From Phytoactinopolyspora halotolerans (GTDB lineage Bacteria > Actinomycetota > Actinomycetes > Jiangellales > Jiangellaceae), in contig NZ_JAAGOA010000003.1 of the NCBI RefSeq assembly GCF_010550675.1, forward strand, positions 186,001-250,000: a DNA stretch of 64,000 nucleotides. Direction: 5' to 3'. Below the pieces are notes generated by a model. That model was not told where the DNA came from and made no database searches. It was given only the letters and a program-made list of their open reading frames with translations. The translations under genes were made by a program, and so were the position numbers. Shown piece by piece: positions 36,021-45,644 of this stretch. How positions within the stretch are numbered: the first letter of the stretch is position 1; each line of letters begins with the position of its first letter.

Positions 36021-37277
36021 ATGCGCGTCGCGATCATTACGGAGTCGTTTCTGCCGCAGATCAACGGGGTCACCAACTCCGTTTGCCGGGTGGTCGAGCA
36101 GCTCACCCGGCGCGGGCACGACGCATTGGTCGTCGCTCCCGGTGACGGGATCACCGAGTACCTGGGCGCGCCGGTGGTGCGGGTGCGCTCGGCCACGCTG
36201 CCCGGAAACCAGGACAGCGTCGTGGGGCTGGCGACGTGGCGCCGGGTGCGTGGCCCGCTCCGCGACTTCCAGCCCGACGTGGTGCACCTGGCGTCGCCGG
36301 CGTGGCTCGGCAAGGCCGGCATGCGAGCGGCGGCGAGCCTGGACATACCGACCGTGGCGGTGTTCCAGACCGACCTCGCCGGATTCGCCCGCGGGTATCG
36401 CCTGTGGCGGCTGGTGGGCGACGGCATGATCTGGTCCTGGCTGGGCCGGATTCACGAACAGGCCGACCGGACGCTGGCCCCGTCGTCGGCGACGATGCAG
36501 CAACTCGCGGCTCACGGCTTTCCGCGGCTGGCCCGGTGGGGCAGGGGAGTCGACCTGATCCGGTTCCACCCGAGCCACCGGGACGAGCGACTACGCCGGG
36601 AGATCGCCGGCCCGGGAGAGGTCATCGTGGGTTACGTCGGGCGCCTCGCGCCGGAGAAGCGGGTTTCCGCGCTGTCGGTGCTCCGCGACCTTCCCGGTGT
36701 CCGGTTGGCGATCGTCGGCGGCGGGCCGAGCGAGTCCGCACTGCGCAGGGAGCTTCCCGACGCCGCGTTTCTAGGGTTCCGCACCGGCGAGGACCTGTCC
36801 CGGGCATATGCCAGCCTGGACGTCTTCGTGCACACCGGGCCGGCGGAGACGTTCTGCCAGACCGTCCAAGAGGCGCTGGCGTCGGGCGTTCCGGTGGTCG
36901 GCCCCAACTCCGGCGGGCCGGTGGATCTGATCACCCCGGGCCGCAACGGCTTCCTCGCCGACCCGGACGATCCCGCGCAGCTACGCGCCGCGGTGCAGAA
37001 GCTGGCGACCGATCCGGAGCTACGTGCCGGCATGTCCACCGCCGCCCGCAGGTCGGTGCAGGGACGTTCCTGGGCGGCGATCTGTGACGAACTGCTCGGG
37101 CACTACACCGCGGCGATCGCTCGCCACACCGCGCAGCGCGCCTCTTCCGCACCCCCGACCGGGGCCGTCGGTACTGCGGCGGAGACGCACGACGCGCAAG
37201 AGCTGACGCGGCCGCGCACGGTGCAGGCTTCGCACCGTGCACAGAGCGCGCGGGTACGCAGGACGCAGCGCGCGTAG
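36021..37277 (+). CDS. Family 4 glycosyltransferase (MgtA/alpha-mannosyltransferase-like)
   Basis: 418 residues, GT-B fold. MRVAIITESFLPQINGVTNSVCRVVEQL is the N-terminal signature of GDP-mannose-dependent alpha-mannosyltransferases; FQTDLAGFARGYRLWRL, VGYVGRLAPEKRV, LAIVGGGPSESALR and the EX7E motif ETFCQTVQE follow. Such enzymes mannosylate lipoglycan precursors at the membrane. The last 60 residues are Ala/Thr/Arg-rich and dispensable-looking. No convincing Shine-Dalgarno precedes ATG 36021. It lies outside the main glycan locus, next to sdhCDAB. Confidence 0.85.
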   Translation: MRVAIITESFLPQINGVTNSVCRVVEQLTRRGHDALVVAPGDGITEYLGAPVVRVRSATLPGNQDSVVGLATWRRVRGPLRDFQPDVVHLASPAWLGKAGMRAAASLDIPTVAVFQTDLAGFARGYRLWRLVGDGMIWSWLGRIHEQADRTLAPSSATMQQLAAHGFPRLARWGRGVDLIRFHPSHRDERLRREIAGPGEVIVGYVGRLAPEKRVSALSVLRDLPGVRLAIVGGGPSESALRRELPDAAFLGFRTGEDLSRAYASLDVFVHTGPAETFCQTVQEALASGVPVVGPNSGGPVDLITPGRNGFLADPDDPAQLRAAVQKLATDPELRAGMSTAARRSVQGRSWAAICDELLGHYTAAIARHTAQRASSAPPTGAVGTAAETHDAQELTRPRTVQASHRAQSARVRRTQRA

Positions 37278-37503
37278 GGACTCGCGTAGGGACTTATGTC
37301 ACACGGCAGAGGTGAGATTCACCACGGATCTCGCCTCTATGGCCAGCTACGATGAACGCCGGTCGCAGCCAGATTGCTGCGGCTGGGCGTACTCGGACGA
37401 GCTACCCGGCGGCGTACACGGGGAGGGCGTTCCCCTCGATGCGGCGCGGCCGGAGTCCATGATGGTGCGCCCCGAACTCGAGACATGCGAAAGGTGACCT
37501 CCC

Positions 37504-37881
37504 GTGCCCAAAGCGCCGGCAGGCACGCTCTATCGCGGCCGTGAAGGCATGTGGTCGTGGGTGGCCCACCGGGTCACCGGCATCGGCATCTTCTTCTTCC
37601 TCTTCGTCCACGTGCTCGACACCGCGTTGGTCCGGGTCTCCCCAGAGGCCTATAACGACGTGATCCACACGTACCAGACGCCGATCGTCGGCCTGCTGGA
37701 GGTCGGTCTGGTCGGTGCGGTGATCTTCCACGCCTTCAACGGCGTCCGGATCATCCTGGTGGACTTCTGGGGCAAGGGCCCGCGGTATCAACGGCAGATG
37801 CTGGCCGGGGTGCTGATCATCTGGGTCGTCCTGATGGTGCCGTTCATGATCCGTCACCTCTCTCACGTGTTCGGAGGCTGA
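37504..37881 (+). CDS. sdhC: Succinate dehydrogenase cytochrome b556 subunit
   Basis: 125 residues, three membrane segments. WSWVAHRVTGIGIFFFLFVHVLDT carries the quinone-site Ser/Arg pattern and a haem-ligand His; IFHAFNGVRIILVDF is the conserved second-helix block of SdhC. It anchors the complex and reduces quinone. The start is GTG 37504 with AAAGGTGA upstream. First gene of sdhCDAB; a 226-bp leader (37278-37503) upstream should contain the promoter. Confidence 0.92.
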   Translation: MPKAPAGTLYRGREGMWSWVAHRVTGIGIFFFLFVHVLDTALVRVSPEAYNDVIHTYQTPIVGLLEVGLVGAVIFHAFNGVRIILVDFWGKGPRYQRQMLAGVLIIWVVLMVPFMIRHLSHVFGG

Positions 37882-37887
37882 TCACCC

Positions 37888-38352
37888 ATGGCTGCTACCA
37901 CGATCGCCGCGCCACGTTCCCCGCGCTCGCCACGTTCTCCGCGCCGGATGCGTGGCCGCACCAACACCGAGCTGTACGCCTGGCTGTTCATGCGAGTCTC
38001 CGGTGTGCTGCTGATGGTGCTGGTCTTCGGGCACCTCTTCGTCAACCTGATGGTCGGCGAGGGCATCAACGCACTCGACTTCGCGTTCGTCGCCGGTAAG
38101 TGGGCCGATCCGTTCTGGCAGGTCTGGGACCTGCTCATGTTGTGGCTGGCGATGATCCACGGATCCAACGGGCTGCGCACCATCATCAACGACTACGCCG
38201 AGCGCGACCAGCTTCGGATGTGGCTGAAGGTCGGGCTGTACACGGCCGCGGCGATCACCATCGTCCTCGGCACGCTGGTCATCTTCACCTTCGACCCGTG
38301 CCCCGCCGACGCGGCGGCCGAGCTCCTGCCGTCGTTCTGCCCGGCGCCGTAG
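37888..38352 (+). CDS. sdhD: Succinate dehydrogenase membrane anchor subunit
   Basis: 154 residues. A basic N-terminal extension with a [10 protein letters not shown] repeat precedes three membrane helices: AWLFMRVSGVLLMVLVFGHLFVNL, LLMLWLAMIHGSNGLRTIINDY and a C-terminal helix. The Arg/Ser and His residues of the quinone and haem sites are present. It follows sdhC by six bases. Confidence 0.92.
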   Translation: MAATTIAAPRSPRSPRSPRRMRGRTNTELYAWLFMRVSGVLLMVLVFGHLFVNLMVGEGINALDFAFVAGKWADPFWQVWDLLMLWLAMIHGSNGLRTIINDYAERDQLRMWLKVGLYTAAAITIVLGTLVIFTFDPCPADAAAELLPSFCPAP

Positions 38353-38377
38353 TCGCGCGAGAGAGTAAGGACATCTG

Positions 38378-40132
38378 ATGCAGACACACCAATATGACGT
38401 GGTGATCGTCGGAGCCGGGGGAGCGGGGATGCGCGCCGCCCTGGAGGCCGGGCAGCGGGCTCGCACCGCCGTGATCACCAAGCTGTACCCGACCCGTTCG
38501 CACACCGGCGCCGCCCAGGGCGGTATGTGCGCCGCGCTGGCCAACGTCGAGGAGGACAGCCCGGAGTGGCACACCTTCGACACGGTGAAGGGTGGCGACT
38601 TCCTGGTCGACCAGGACGCCGCGGAGATCATGGCCAAGGAAGCCATCGACGCGGTCCTGGACCTGGAGAAGATGGGGTTGCCGTTCAACCGCACCCCGGA
38701 CGGCACCATCGACCAGCGCCGGTTCGGCGGGCACACCCGTAACCACGGCGAGGCGGCCGTGCGGCGCGCGTGCTACTCGGCGGACCGCACCGGCCACATG
38801 ATTCTGCAGACGCTCTACCAGCAGTGCATCAAGCACAACGTGGACTTCTTCAGCGAGTTCTACGTGCTGGACCTCATCTTCAACGAGGTCGACGGGGAGC
38901 GGCGCACCGCCGGCGTGGTCGCCTACGACCTGGCCAGCGGCGAGATCCACGTGGTGCGGGCCAAGTCCGTCGTCTTCGCCACCGGCGGCGCCGGCAAGGT
39001 CTACAAGACGACGTCCAACGCGCACACCCTGACCGGTGACGGCATGGCGATCGCGTACCGGCGCGGGGTGCCGCTGGAGGACATGGAGTTCTTCCAATTC
39101 CACCCGACAGGGCTGGCCGGGCTGGGCATCCTGCTCTCCGAGGCGGCGCGCGGCGAGGGCGCGATCCTGCGTAACTGCGACGGCGAGCGGTTCATGGAGC
39201 GGTACGCGCCGACGCTGAAGGACCTGGCCCCGCGCGACGTCGTCGCTCGTGCGATGGCGAACGAGGTGCGCGAGGGTCGTGGCGCCGGGCCGAACAAGGA
39301 CTACGTGCTGCTCGACCTGACCCACCTGGAGCCGGCGCACATCGATGCGAAGCTCCCGGACATCACCGAGTTCGCCCGGACCTACCTGGGCATCGAGCCG
39401 TACACCGAGCCGGTACCGGTGTTCCCGACGGCGCACTACGCCATGGGAGGCATCCCGACGACGGTGGAGACCGAGGTGCTGGCGGACAACGAGCGGGTGA
39501 TCCCGGGGATGTTCGCCGCCGGTGAGGTGGCGTGTGTCAGCGTGCACGGCGCGAATCGGCTGGGCACGAACTCGCTGCTGGACATCAACGTCTTCGGGCG
39601 TCGGGCCGGGATCGCGGCCGCGGCGTTCGCGGCGAAGGCGCCGTGGGTGGAGCTTCCAGAGTCGCCCGAGGCGGACACGGTTGCTCTGCTGGAGGGCATG
39701 CGCGAGCGCGAAGACGGGGAGCGTATCGCCGACATCCGGCGCGCCTTGCAGGAGACGATGGACGCCAACGCGCAGGTCTTCCGGTCCGAGGCGACGCTGA
39801 AGCAGGCGCTGGCCGACATCGCGTCGTTGCGTGAGCGGTATGACCGCGCGTCGGTGCAGGACAAGGGGCGGCGGTTCAACACCGACCTGCTGGAGGCGGT
39901 CGAGCTCGGCTTCCTGCTGGATCTGGCCGAGGTGATCGTCACCGGTGCGCTGGAGCGCAAGGAGTCCCGCGGCGGGCACTTCCGTGAGGACTACCAGAAC
40001 CGTGACGACGTCAACTACATGCGCCACACCATGGCGTACCGCACCGAGAACGCCGACGGAGGAGCCGCGGTCCGGCTGGACTTCAAGCCCGTCGTCGTCA
40101 CCCGTTACCAGCCGATGGAGCGTAAGTTCTGA
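38378..40132 (+). CDS. sdhA: Succinate dehydrogenase flavoprotein subunit
   Basis: 584 residues, full length. The FAD Rossmann motif [18 protein letters not shown] is followed by [16 protein letters not shown], whose His carries covalent FAD. Substrate-site blocks [39 protein letters not shown] and [12 protein letters not shown] are intact. It oxidises succinate to fumarate on the cytoplasmic side. The stop shares a base with the sdhB start (TGATG). Confidence 0.97.
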   Translation: MQTHQYDVVIVGAGGAGMRAALEAGQRARTAVITKLYPTRSHTGAAQGGMCAALANVEEDSPEWHTFDTVKGGDFLVDQDAAEIMAKEAIDAVLDLEKMGLPFNRTPDGTIDQRRFGGHTRNHGEAAVRRACYSADRTGHMILQTLYQQCIKHNVDFFSEFYVLDLIFNEVDGERRTAGVVAYDLASGEIHVVRAKSVVFATGGAGKVYKTTSNAHTLTGDGMAIAYRRGVPLEDMEFFQFHPTGLAGLGILLSEAARGEGAILRNCDGERFMERYAPTLKDLAPRDVVARAMANEVREGRGAGPNKDYVLLDLTHLEPAHIDAKLPDITEFARTYLGIEPYTEPVPVFPTAHYAMGGIPTTVETEVLADNERVIPGMFAAGEVACVSVHGANRLGTNSLLDINVFGRRAGIAAAAFAAKAPWVELPESPEADTVALLEGMREREDGERIADIRRALQETMDANAQVFRSEATLKQALADIASLRERYDRASVQDKGRRFNTDLLEAVELGFLLDLAEVIVTGALERKESRGGHFREDYQNRDDVNYMRHTMAYRTENADGGAAVRLDFKPVVVTRYQPMERKF

Positions 40133-40896
40133 TGACCGTGACCACCGAGGCTCCCGTCAAGGAGACGCCTGATGCCGGCGGTGTGCCGTCGTTCCAGGTG
40201 ACGATGCGGCTGCGGCGCTTCAACCCGGAGTCGGACACCGAACCGCGCTGGGAGGACCACACCCTCACCATGCACGGCACCGACCGGGTGCTGGACGCGC
40301 TGCACAAGATCAAGTGGGAGATCGACGGCTCGCTGACGTTCCGGCGCTCCTGTGCACACGGCATCTGCGGCTCGGATGCAATGCGGATCAACGGTCGCAA
40401 CCGGTTGGCCTGCAAGACGCTGCTGAAGGATCTGCCCCTGGACAAGCCGATCAGCGTCGAGCCGATCAAGGGTCTGGCGGTGATGAAGGACCTGGTGGTC
40501 GACATGGAGCCGTTCTACGCGGCGTACAAGTCGATCATGCCGTTCCTCATCACCACCGGGAACGATCCGAGCCGGGAGCGGCGGCAGTCGCCGGAGGAGC
40601 GGGAGCGCTTCGATGACACCACCAAGTGCATCCTGTGCGCGGCGTGCACCACGTCGTGCCCGGTGTACTGGTCCGACGGGCAGTACTTCGGGCCGCAGGC
40701 CATCGTCGGGGCGCACAGGTTCATCTTCGACAGCCGGGACGAGGGCGCCGAGGAGCGGCTGGAGATCCTCAACGACCGCGAGGGCGTGTGGCGCTGTCGG
40801 ACCACGTTCAACTGCACCGATGCCTGCCCGCGCGGCATCGAGGTGACCAAGGCGATCCAGGAGGTCAAGCAGGCGCTGCTGTTCCGCCGCGTCTGA
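40132..40896 (+). CDS. sdhB: Succinate dehydrogenase iron-sulfur subunit
   Basis: 254 residues. The N-terminal ferredoxin domain has RSCAHGICGSDAM and NRLAC for the [2Fe-2S] cluster. The C-terminal domain has CILCAACTTSCP ([4Fe-4S]) and CTDACPRGIEVTKAI ([3Fe-4S]). It passes electrons from SdhA to the quinone site. Last gene of the operon; a large palindrome follows at 40922-40990, and a short copy of its 3' end occurs at 41197-41229. Confidence 0.97.
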   Translation: MTVTTEAPVKETPDAGGVPSFQVTMRLRRFNPESDTEPRWEDHTLTMHGTDRVLDALHKIKWEIDGSLTFRRSCAHGICGSDAMRINGRNRLACKTLLKDLPLDKPISVEPIKGLAVMKDLVVDMEPFYAAYKSIMPFLITTGNDPSRERRQSPEERERFDDTTKCILCAACTTSCPVYWSDGQYFGPQAIVGAHRFIFDSRDEGAEERLEILNDREGVWRCRTTFNCTDACPRGIEVTKAIQEVKQALLFRRV

Positions 40897-40921
40897 CGTC
40901 GCGTCGGTCGGTGCCGCGCCC

Positions 40922-40990
40922 ACTTCCTGAGCGTAGGTAACGTATAGGGCCCGTGTTGGGTGCCCGACGCGTTACGTACGCTCAGGAAGT
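40922..40990. terminator. Large inverted repeat after sdhB
   Basis: Arms of 21 bases (ACTTCCTGAGCGTA... and its complement ending at 40990) match with one mismatch. A central loop contains GGGC/GCCC. It starts 26 bases after the sdhB stop, so it can end or stabilise the sdh transcript, but the long arms also fit a dispersed palindromic element. Confidence 0.65.
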
Positions 40991-41165
40991 CCGACCAGCC
41001 CGGGTTCAGGTGGGGCTGGCTGAGGAACTCGGCGCGGGCAGCAGCCTTGCGTAGCAGGAGCGTGCAGAGCGCATGCGGGCCAATGGTCAGCCTTGCAAAC
41101 GTGGCCTAGGACATCGGCGAGGCGCCGTTGGCGCGCCGAAGTTCGGTAAGGTCATTTAGCTGTTC

Positions 41166-41181
41166 GTTTGGTATACCAAAC
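41166..41181. promoter_or_regulatory. Perfect 16-bp palindromic operator candidate
   Basis: GTTTGGTATACCAAAC is its own reverse complement. It lies 114 bases upstream of the ECF sigma start, where a repressor or activator site would be expected. The cognate regulator is not obvious. Confidence 0.6.
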
Positions 41182-41196
41182 TGGCCGCTGCCAGGC

Positions 41197-41229
41197 CATC
41201 GAGGTGACCAAGGCGATACAGGAAGTCCT
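41197..41229 (+). pseudogene. Remnant matching the 3' end of sdhB
   Basis: About 32 bases repeat the sdhB segment encoding IEVTKAIQEV (around 40838-40870) with only two or three changes, in the same orientation and 300 bp downstream. The flanks are not clearly sdhB. It is too short to code and is best read as a scar of a partial duplication. Confidence 0.6.
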
Positions 41230-41294
41230 CGGCCGTCGACGATGTCCGCGCGCCGGCGCGATTCCTCTGGGTCGTTTCCCTGGTCCATATATGT

Positions 41295-42377
41295 GTGACC
41301 CCCACACACGTACAGAATCGAGAAGCGGCGACGCCGGATGACGGCGAGTTCGCTGCTCGCACCGAACCGTTCCGGCGCGAGCTCCTTGCGCATTGCTATC
41401 GCATGCTGGGCTCGGTGGATGAGGCCGAAGACCTGGTCCAGGAGACGTACCTGCGAGCGTGGCGGTCGTACGGCGGCTTCGAGGGCCGGTCGTCGCTGCG
41501 CAGCTGGCTCTATCGGATCGCGACCAACGTATGCCTGACAGCGCTTGAACGCCGCGATCGACGCCCACTTCCATCCGGCCTTGGCGATCCGACCGAGGAC
41601 GCCGCCGGCGTGTCCCTCGAACCGGTGCGCGACGGCGTGACCTGGCTTCAGCCGGCACCGGATGAGTGGCGGAGTCCCCTGACCGCGGATCCGGCGGCGG
41701 TCACCAGCATGCGAGGCAGCCTCCGGCTGGCGCTCGTCGCCGCCTTTCAGCATCTATTGCCCCGGCAACGGGCCGTGCTGATCCTGCGGGACGTGCTCGA
41801 CTGGCCGGCGGCCGACGTCGCGGACATGCTCGGCACCACGACGACGGCCGTCAAGAGCACCCTGCAACGAGCCAGAGCACAGCTGAACGCGGTGTCCCCG
41901 GCCGAGGACGGGATCGTTGAACCGCCGCGGACAGATACCCGTGAGCTGCTGGAGCGGTACATGAAGGCGTTCGAAAACGCCGACGTCGATGGGCTGACGC
42001 GGCTCCTCCGCAAGGAAGCCACCTTCGAGATGCCGCCGTTCTCGGAGTGGTTGGTGGGACGGGATGCAATAGGGCGGTTCGCCGCAGCGCGAATCTTGGG
42101 CTCGCCTGGCACGGTTCGCATGGTCGCCACGGCCGCCAACGGTCAGCCGGCCGCCGCGGCCTACCGGCTGGCCGACGACGGCGCCTACCGCGCTCATGCG
42201 CTTCACGTGCTGACCGCGACGCCGACGGCGATCGCCGGGGTGGTGGCATTTCTTGAGCCAGGGCTGTTCGCGCATTTCGGCCTGCCCCCGAGGTTGCCGT
42301 CAGCATCAGCCTCGGCTCTGGCCGCCGCGGCGAACCCGGAGCCGAGCGCTGTGGCGAATCCGGAGCCGTCGCGGTGA
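41295..42377 (+). CDS. ECF sigma factor, SigG-like with SnoaL-type C-terminal domain
   Basis: 360 residues. Region 2 is FRRELLAHCYRMLGSVDEAEDLVQETYLRAWRSY; region 4 is LLPRQRAVLILRDVLDWPAADVADMLGTTTTAVKSTLQRARAQL. From about residue 215 a SnoaL/NTF2-like domain follows (LLERYMKAFENADVDGLTRLLRKEATFEMPP), as in SigG/SigJ-type ECF factors, where the extension controls activity in place of an anti-sigma factor. The end is an Ala-rich tail with NPEPS repeats. GTG 41295 is the called start; its region can fold as GTGTG/CACAC. It is coupled to the exporter by GTGA overlap. Confidence 0.87.
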   Translation: MTPTHVQNREAATPDDGEFAARTEPFRRELLAHCYRMLGSVDEAEDLVQETYLRAWRSYGGFEGRSSLRSWLYRIATNVCLTALERRDRRPLPSGLGDPTEDAAGVSLEPVRDGVTWLQPAPDEWRSPLTADPAAVTSMRGSLRLALVAAFQHLLPRQRAVLILRDVLDWPAADVADMLGTTTTAVKSTLQRARAQLNAVSPAEDGIVEPPRTDTRELLERYMKAFENADVDGLTRLLRKEATFEMPPFSEWLVGRDAIGRFAAARILGSPGTVRMVATAANGQPAAAAYRLADDGAYRAHALHVLTATPTAIAGVVAFLEPGLFAHFGLPPRLPSASASALAAAANPEPSAVANPEPSR

Positions 42378-43819
42378 CCGCGCCATCTGCCCAGACGGGC
42401 GTGGTGTCGGACGTCGCTCGCGGCGGCACCGTGCGTTCGCGTCCCGGATGGACGCTGGTCCTGGCCGGGCTCGGGGCGTTCCTCGCGTCGCTCGACGTCG
42501 TCGTTGTTGCCACGGCCCTGCCGACGCTGCGGGTCGATTTGGGTGCGAGCCTGTCGGACCTCGAGTGGACGATCAACGCCTACAACCTGGCCTTCGCCTG
42601 CCTGATGCTGACCGGCTCGGCGATGGGGGACCGCTTCGGCCGGCGCCGGATCTACGTCGTCGGCCTGGCCGTCTTCAGCCTCGCCTCCGCTGCGTGCGCG
42701 CTGTCGACCGGGGCCGACGCGCTCATCATGGCGCGAACCGTCCAAGGTGCCGGAGCGGCTCTGGTCTTGCCGTTGACGCTGACCCTCATCAGCGACGCCT
42801 TCCCGATCGAGAAGCGAGGCGCGGCGATCGGTGTCTGGGGCGGCATCACCGGCCTCGGCGTGGCGGGCGGGCCGGTGCTCGGCGGTGCGATCACCGAAGG
42901 TATCGCCTGGCAGTGGATCTTCTGGATCAACGTACCGATCGGCATCGCGGTGATCCCGGCGTGCATGCTGTGGCTGCGTGAAAGCCGTGGTCCCCGCCCG
43001 CACCTGGACATCACCGGTCTTGTGCTGGTGGCACTCGGGCTGTTCGCCCTGACCTGGGCGCCGGTGAGAGCCCCGGTCGTCGGCTGGAGCAGTCTGGAAG
43101 TCGTCGGCTCGCTGGTGGCCGGAACGCTTCTGATGGTCGCGTTCCTGCGATGGGAACGGAGGGTGCCGCATCCGATGTTGCCGTTGGCGTACTTCCGGCT
43201 TCGTGGCTTCTCCGCCGCGAACGCGGTGATCTTCTTCCAGTTCCTCTCTCTTCTGGGTGCGCTGTTCATGATCAGTCAGCTGTTCCAGGTCGGGCTCGGC
43301 AACAGTCCCTGGGAGGCCGGCCTGCGCATCCTGGTCTGGACGGGCATGCCCATGCTGGTCGCGCCGATCGCCGGTGCGCTGGCCGACCGCCTCGGCGCCA
43401 AGCCGTTCATGCTGAGCGGCCTGATCCTGCAGTCGGTCGGGTTGGGTTGGCTGGCAATCGTGGCGGAACCGGGAGTGGCGTACGGCACCTTGGTTCCGTC
43501 CCTGGTCATCGCCGGCGCCGGCATCGGGATGATCTTCGCCACGACGGCGAGCGCCGCGACGTCCGCCGTCCCGATCGACGACACCGGTGTGGCGGCCGGG
43601 ACCAACACCGCGCTGCGGGAGGTCGGCGGCGTATTCGGCGTCGCGATCCTCGCGGCCGTGTTCGCCCACTACGGCGGGTACGCGTCGCCGGAGGCGTTCA
43701 TCGACGGGTTCACGTCCGCCATGTGGGTCGCTGCGGCCGTGCCGCTCGCCGGCGTCGTCGCGGCCCTGTTCGCGCCGTCGAGGTCCGAGGGCACGCACCC
43801 CACTCAGCTGCGGCGGTGA
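42374..43819 (+). CDS. DHA2-family MFS drug exporter
   Basis: 481 residues with about 14 hydrophobic segments. FLASLDVVVVATALPTLRVDLG (helix 1), GDRFGRRRIYVVGLAVFSLAS (motif A) and GGPVLGGAITEGIAWQWIFWINVPIG (motif C) place it in the EmrB/QacA group. It would export a toxic compound by proton antiport. Co-transcribed with the ECF sigma factor, which may control it. Ends 42 bp before the convergent ECF42 gene. Confidence 0.9.
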   Translation: MTAPSAQTGVVSDVARGGTVRSRPGWTLVLAGLGAFLASLDVVVVATALPTLRVDLGASLSDLEWTINAYNLAFACLMLTGSAMGDRFGRRRIYVVGLAVFSLASAACALSTGADALIMARTVQGAGAALVLPLTLTLISDAFPIEKRGAAIGVWGGITGLGVAGGPVLGGAITEGIAWQWIFWINVPIGIAVIPACMLWLRESRGPRPHLDITGLVLVALGLFALTWAPVRAPVVGWSSLEVVGSLVAGTLLMVAFLRWERRVPHPMLPLAYFRLRGFSAANAVIFFQFLSLLGALFMISQLFQVGLGNSPWEAGLRILVWTGMPMLVAPIAGALADRLGAKPFMLSGLILQSVGLGWLAIVAEPGVAYGTLVPSLVIAGAGIGMIFATTASAATSAVPIDDTGVAAGTNTALREVGGVFGVAILAAVFAHYGGYASPEAFIDGFTSAMWVAAAVPLAGVVAALFAPSRSEGTHPTQLRR

Positions 43820-43861
43820 CGTGGATACCTCCGCTCTCACGGGCGCTGAGCTGAGCGGCGT

Positions 43862-45100
43862 TCACCCTGGCAGATGAGCCCGTACGTCGGCCAGGCGCCG
43901 GGTGAGAAACGCGTGCTCGACGTCGTTGCCGGTGAGCGCGAGTGCCTCTTCGTAGGCGGCCGCGGCTTGGCTCCACTGGCCGAGCCGGCGGAGAAGATCG
44001 GCACGGGCGGCGCTGAGGTAGCTGTAGGTGGCCAGCGCCGGCTCGGCCGCAAGCGGGGCGAGCGCATCCAGGCCGGCTTGAGGGCCATCGCGTAGCCCGA
44101 TCGCGACGGCGCGGTTGAGCCGGACAACCGGGGAGGGCCACATCCGCAGCAGCGTGTCGTACAGCCCGACGATCTCGGACCAGTCGGTCTCCTTCCAGCT
44201 CGGAGCCTCGGCGTGCACGGCGGCGATTGCGGCTTCCACGGCGTAACGCGTGGGTGGCCGGCGGCGTAGCGCGCCGGTCAGCAGGGTGACGCCCTCATCG
44301 ATGAGCGTGCGGTTCCAGCGTGTCCGGTCCTGCTCGGACAGGAGCAGCAGCCGACCGTCGGGTGACAGACGGGTGTCGGCACGAGCGTCGTTGAGCAGCA
44401 GGAGCGCGAGCAACGCGGCCACGTCGGCGTCGACCGGCATCAGCAGATGCAGCATGCGTGCCAGGCCGATGGCGCTGCCGGCCATGTCCCGGCGGGTCAG
44501 CCGTTCGCCGGATGGAGCGGTATGGCCGGTGGTGAAGATCAGGTAGACCACCTCGAGGACGGCGCTGACGCGCTCCGGCAACTCGTCCGGAGACGGGACG
44601 CGGTACGGGATCCGCGCGGTCGTGATCTTCTTCTTGGCGCGGGTGATCCGCGCAGCCATCGTCGGCTCCGACACCAAGAACGCGTGCGCCACGTCCGCGG
44701 TGGACAGGCCGCAGACGAGCCGCAGGGTCAACGCGACCTGTGCCTCCCTGGACAAGGCGGGATGGCAGCAGGTGAAGATCAGGCGCAGCCGGTCGTCGTC
44801 GAGGGTGTCTTCCGGAGCGGGCGCCGACGTGTCGGTGGCCAGCAGCGGCATCGCCCGCCGGAACGCCGACTCTCTTCGCAGCACGTCACGAGCCCGGTTG
44901 CGCGCGATCGTCGTCAACCACGCGCCCGGCCGTGCCGGAATGCCCGTCTGCGGCCAGGTCTGTAGCGCCTGAGCGAACGCGTCCTGGGTGCACTCCTCCG
45001 CCAGATCCAGATCCCGGGTCAGTCGCGCGGTCGTCGCGAAGACTTGGGGCCAGTCGCGGCGGTGCGCCAGCTCCACCGCCGCGACAACCTTAGGGTTCAT
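43862..45100 (-). CDS. ECF42-type sigma factor with TPR-like C-terminal domain
   Basis: 412 residues. Region 2: VFATTARLTRDLDLAEECTQDAFAQALQTWP. Region 4: LTLRLVCGLSTADVAHAFLVSEPTMAARITRAKKKI. The long C-terminal part has LIFTTGHTAPSGERLTRRDMAGSAIGLARML, a DUF6596 hallmark, and TPR-like helices (ATYSYLSAARADLLRRLGQWSQAAAAYEEALAL). This layout is specific for ECF42, which is regulated through its own C-terminus and partnered by a DGPF/YCII protein, found directly upstream here. Confidence 0.92.
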   Translation of the reverse strand: MNPKVVAAVELAHRRDWPQVFATTARLTRDLDLAEECTQDAFAQALQTWPQTGIPARPGAWLTTIARNRARDVLRRESAFRRAMPLLATDTSAPAPEDTLDDDRLRLIFTCCHPALSREAQVALTLRLVCGLSTADVAHAFLVSEPTMAARITRAKKKITTARIPYRVPSPDELPERVSAVLEVVYLIFTTGHTAPSGERLTRRDMAGSAIGLARMLHLLMPVDADVAALLALLLLNDARADTRLSPDGRLLLLSEQDRTRWNRTLIDEGVTLLTGALRRRPPTRYAVEAAIAAVHAEAPSWKETDWSEIVGLYDTLLRMWPSPVVRLNRAVAIGLRDGPQAGLDALAPLAAEPALATYSYLSAARADLLRRLGQWSQAAAAYEEALALTGNDVEHAFLTRRLADVRAHLPG

Positions 45101-45134
45101 CGGTGCTGCACCGTTCGTTATCCGTGGACCAGCG

Positions 45135-45491
45135 CTATCCGTGGTCCACGACCGGACGGATCTCTACCCCGCTGTGCGAGGCGTGCGCCTCCGGCAGCTG
45201 CGACGCCAAGCCGATCACCTCGTCGAGGTCGGCCGCCTCGAGCAGGTAGAACCCGCCCAGTGCCTCCTTCGTCTCCAGGAACGGCCCGTCCGTCGTGGTC
45301 ACCCGACCGGCTTCGTCCGAACGCAACGACGTCGCCGTCGTAGACAGTTCCAGCTCCTCGCCGCCGACGATCTTCGAGCCGGCCTTGGTTCTGAAGGCGG
45401 CGTGTGCGGCCTCGTGAGACTCCCGCTGCGCCGAGGTCATCGCCCCCCACTCCTGGGCGTCTCCGTAGATCAGGACCATGTACTTCGTCAT
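45135..45491 (-). CDS. YCII/DGPF-domain protein, ECF42 partner
   Basis: 118 residues. MVLIYGDAQEWGAMTS, TTDGPFLETKEALGGFYLLEAADLDEVIGLASQLP with the DGPF motif, and GVEIRPV at the end define the family. It precedes the ECF42 gene by 34 bp in the same direction, the standard pairing. Biochemical function is unknown. Confidence 0.92.
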   Translation of the reverse strand: MTKYMVLIYGDAQEWGAMTSAQRESHEAAHAAFRTKAGSKIVGGEELELSTTATSLRSDEAGRVTTTDGPFLETKEALGGFYLLEAADLDEVIGLASQLPEAHASHSGVEIRPVVDHG

Positions 45492-45644
45492 GTCTCCATC
45501 CCATCACTCCGCGGCCCCGGTTGGGACCTTCTACCTCACCGACGAACGGCACTGACGCTGGATCGACAGCCGGTTGCGGGATTCTGGCGCCTGGACTCAC
45601 GTAGCCCTTGGGTCGTGTCGGCGTCGAGCGCTCCAGGCGAGCGA

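Larger units (their letters stand above)
40897..41294. other. 398-bp intergenic region: palindrome, sdhB fragment, operator
   Basis: No gene is supported here. In order it holds a 69-bp inverted repeat (40922-40990), a short decayed copy of the sdhB 3' end (41197-41229) and a perfect 16-bp palindrome (41166-41181) upstream of the ECF sigma gene. Confidence 0.8.

Noticed and set aside
42203-43840. 545-residue minus-strand open frame
   Set aside because: Antisense to the DHA2 exporter, Arg/Asp/Gln-rich, no domain.
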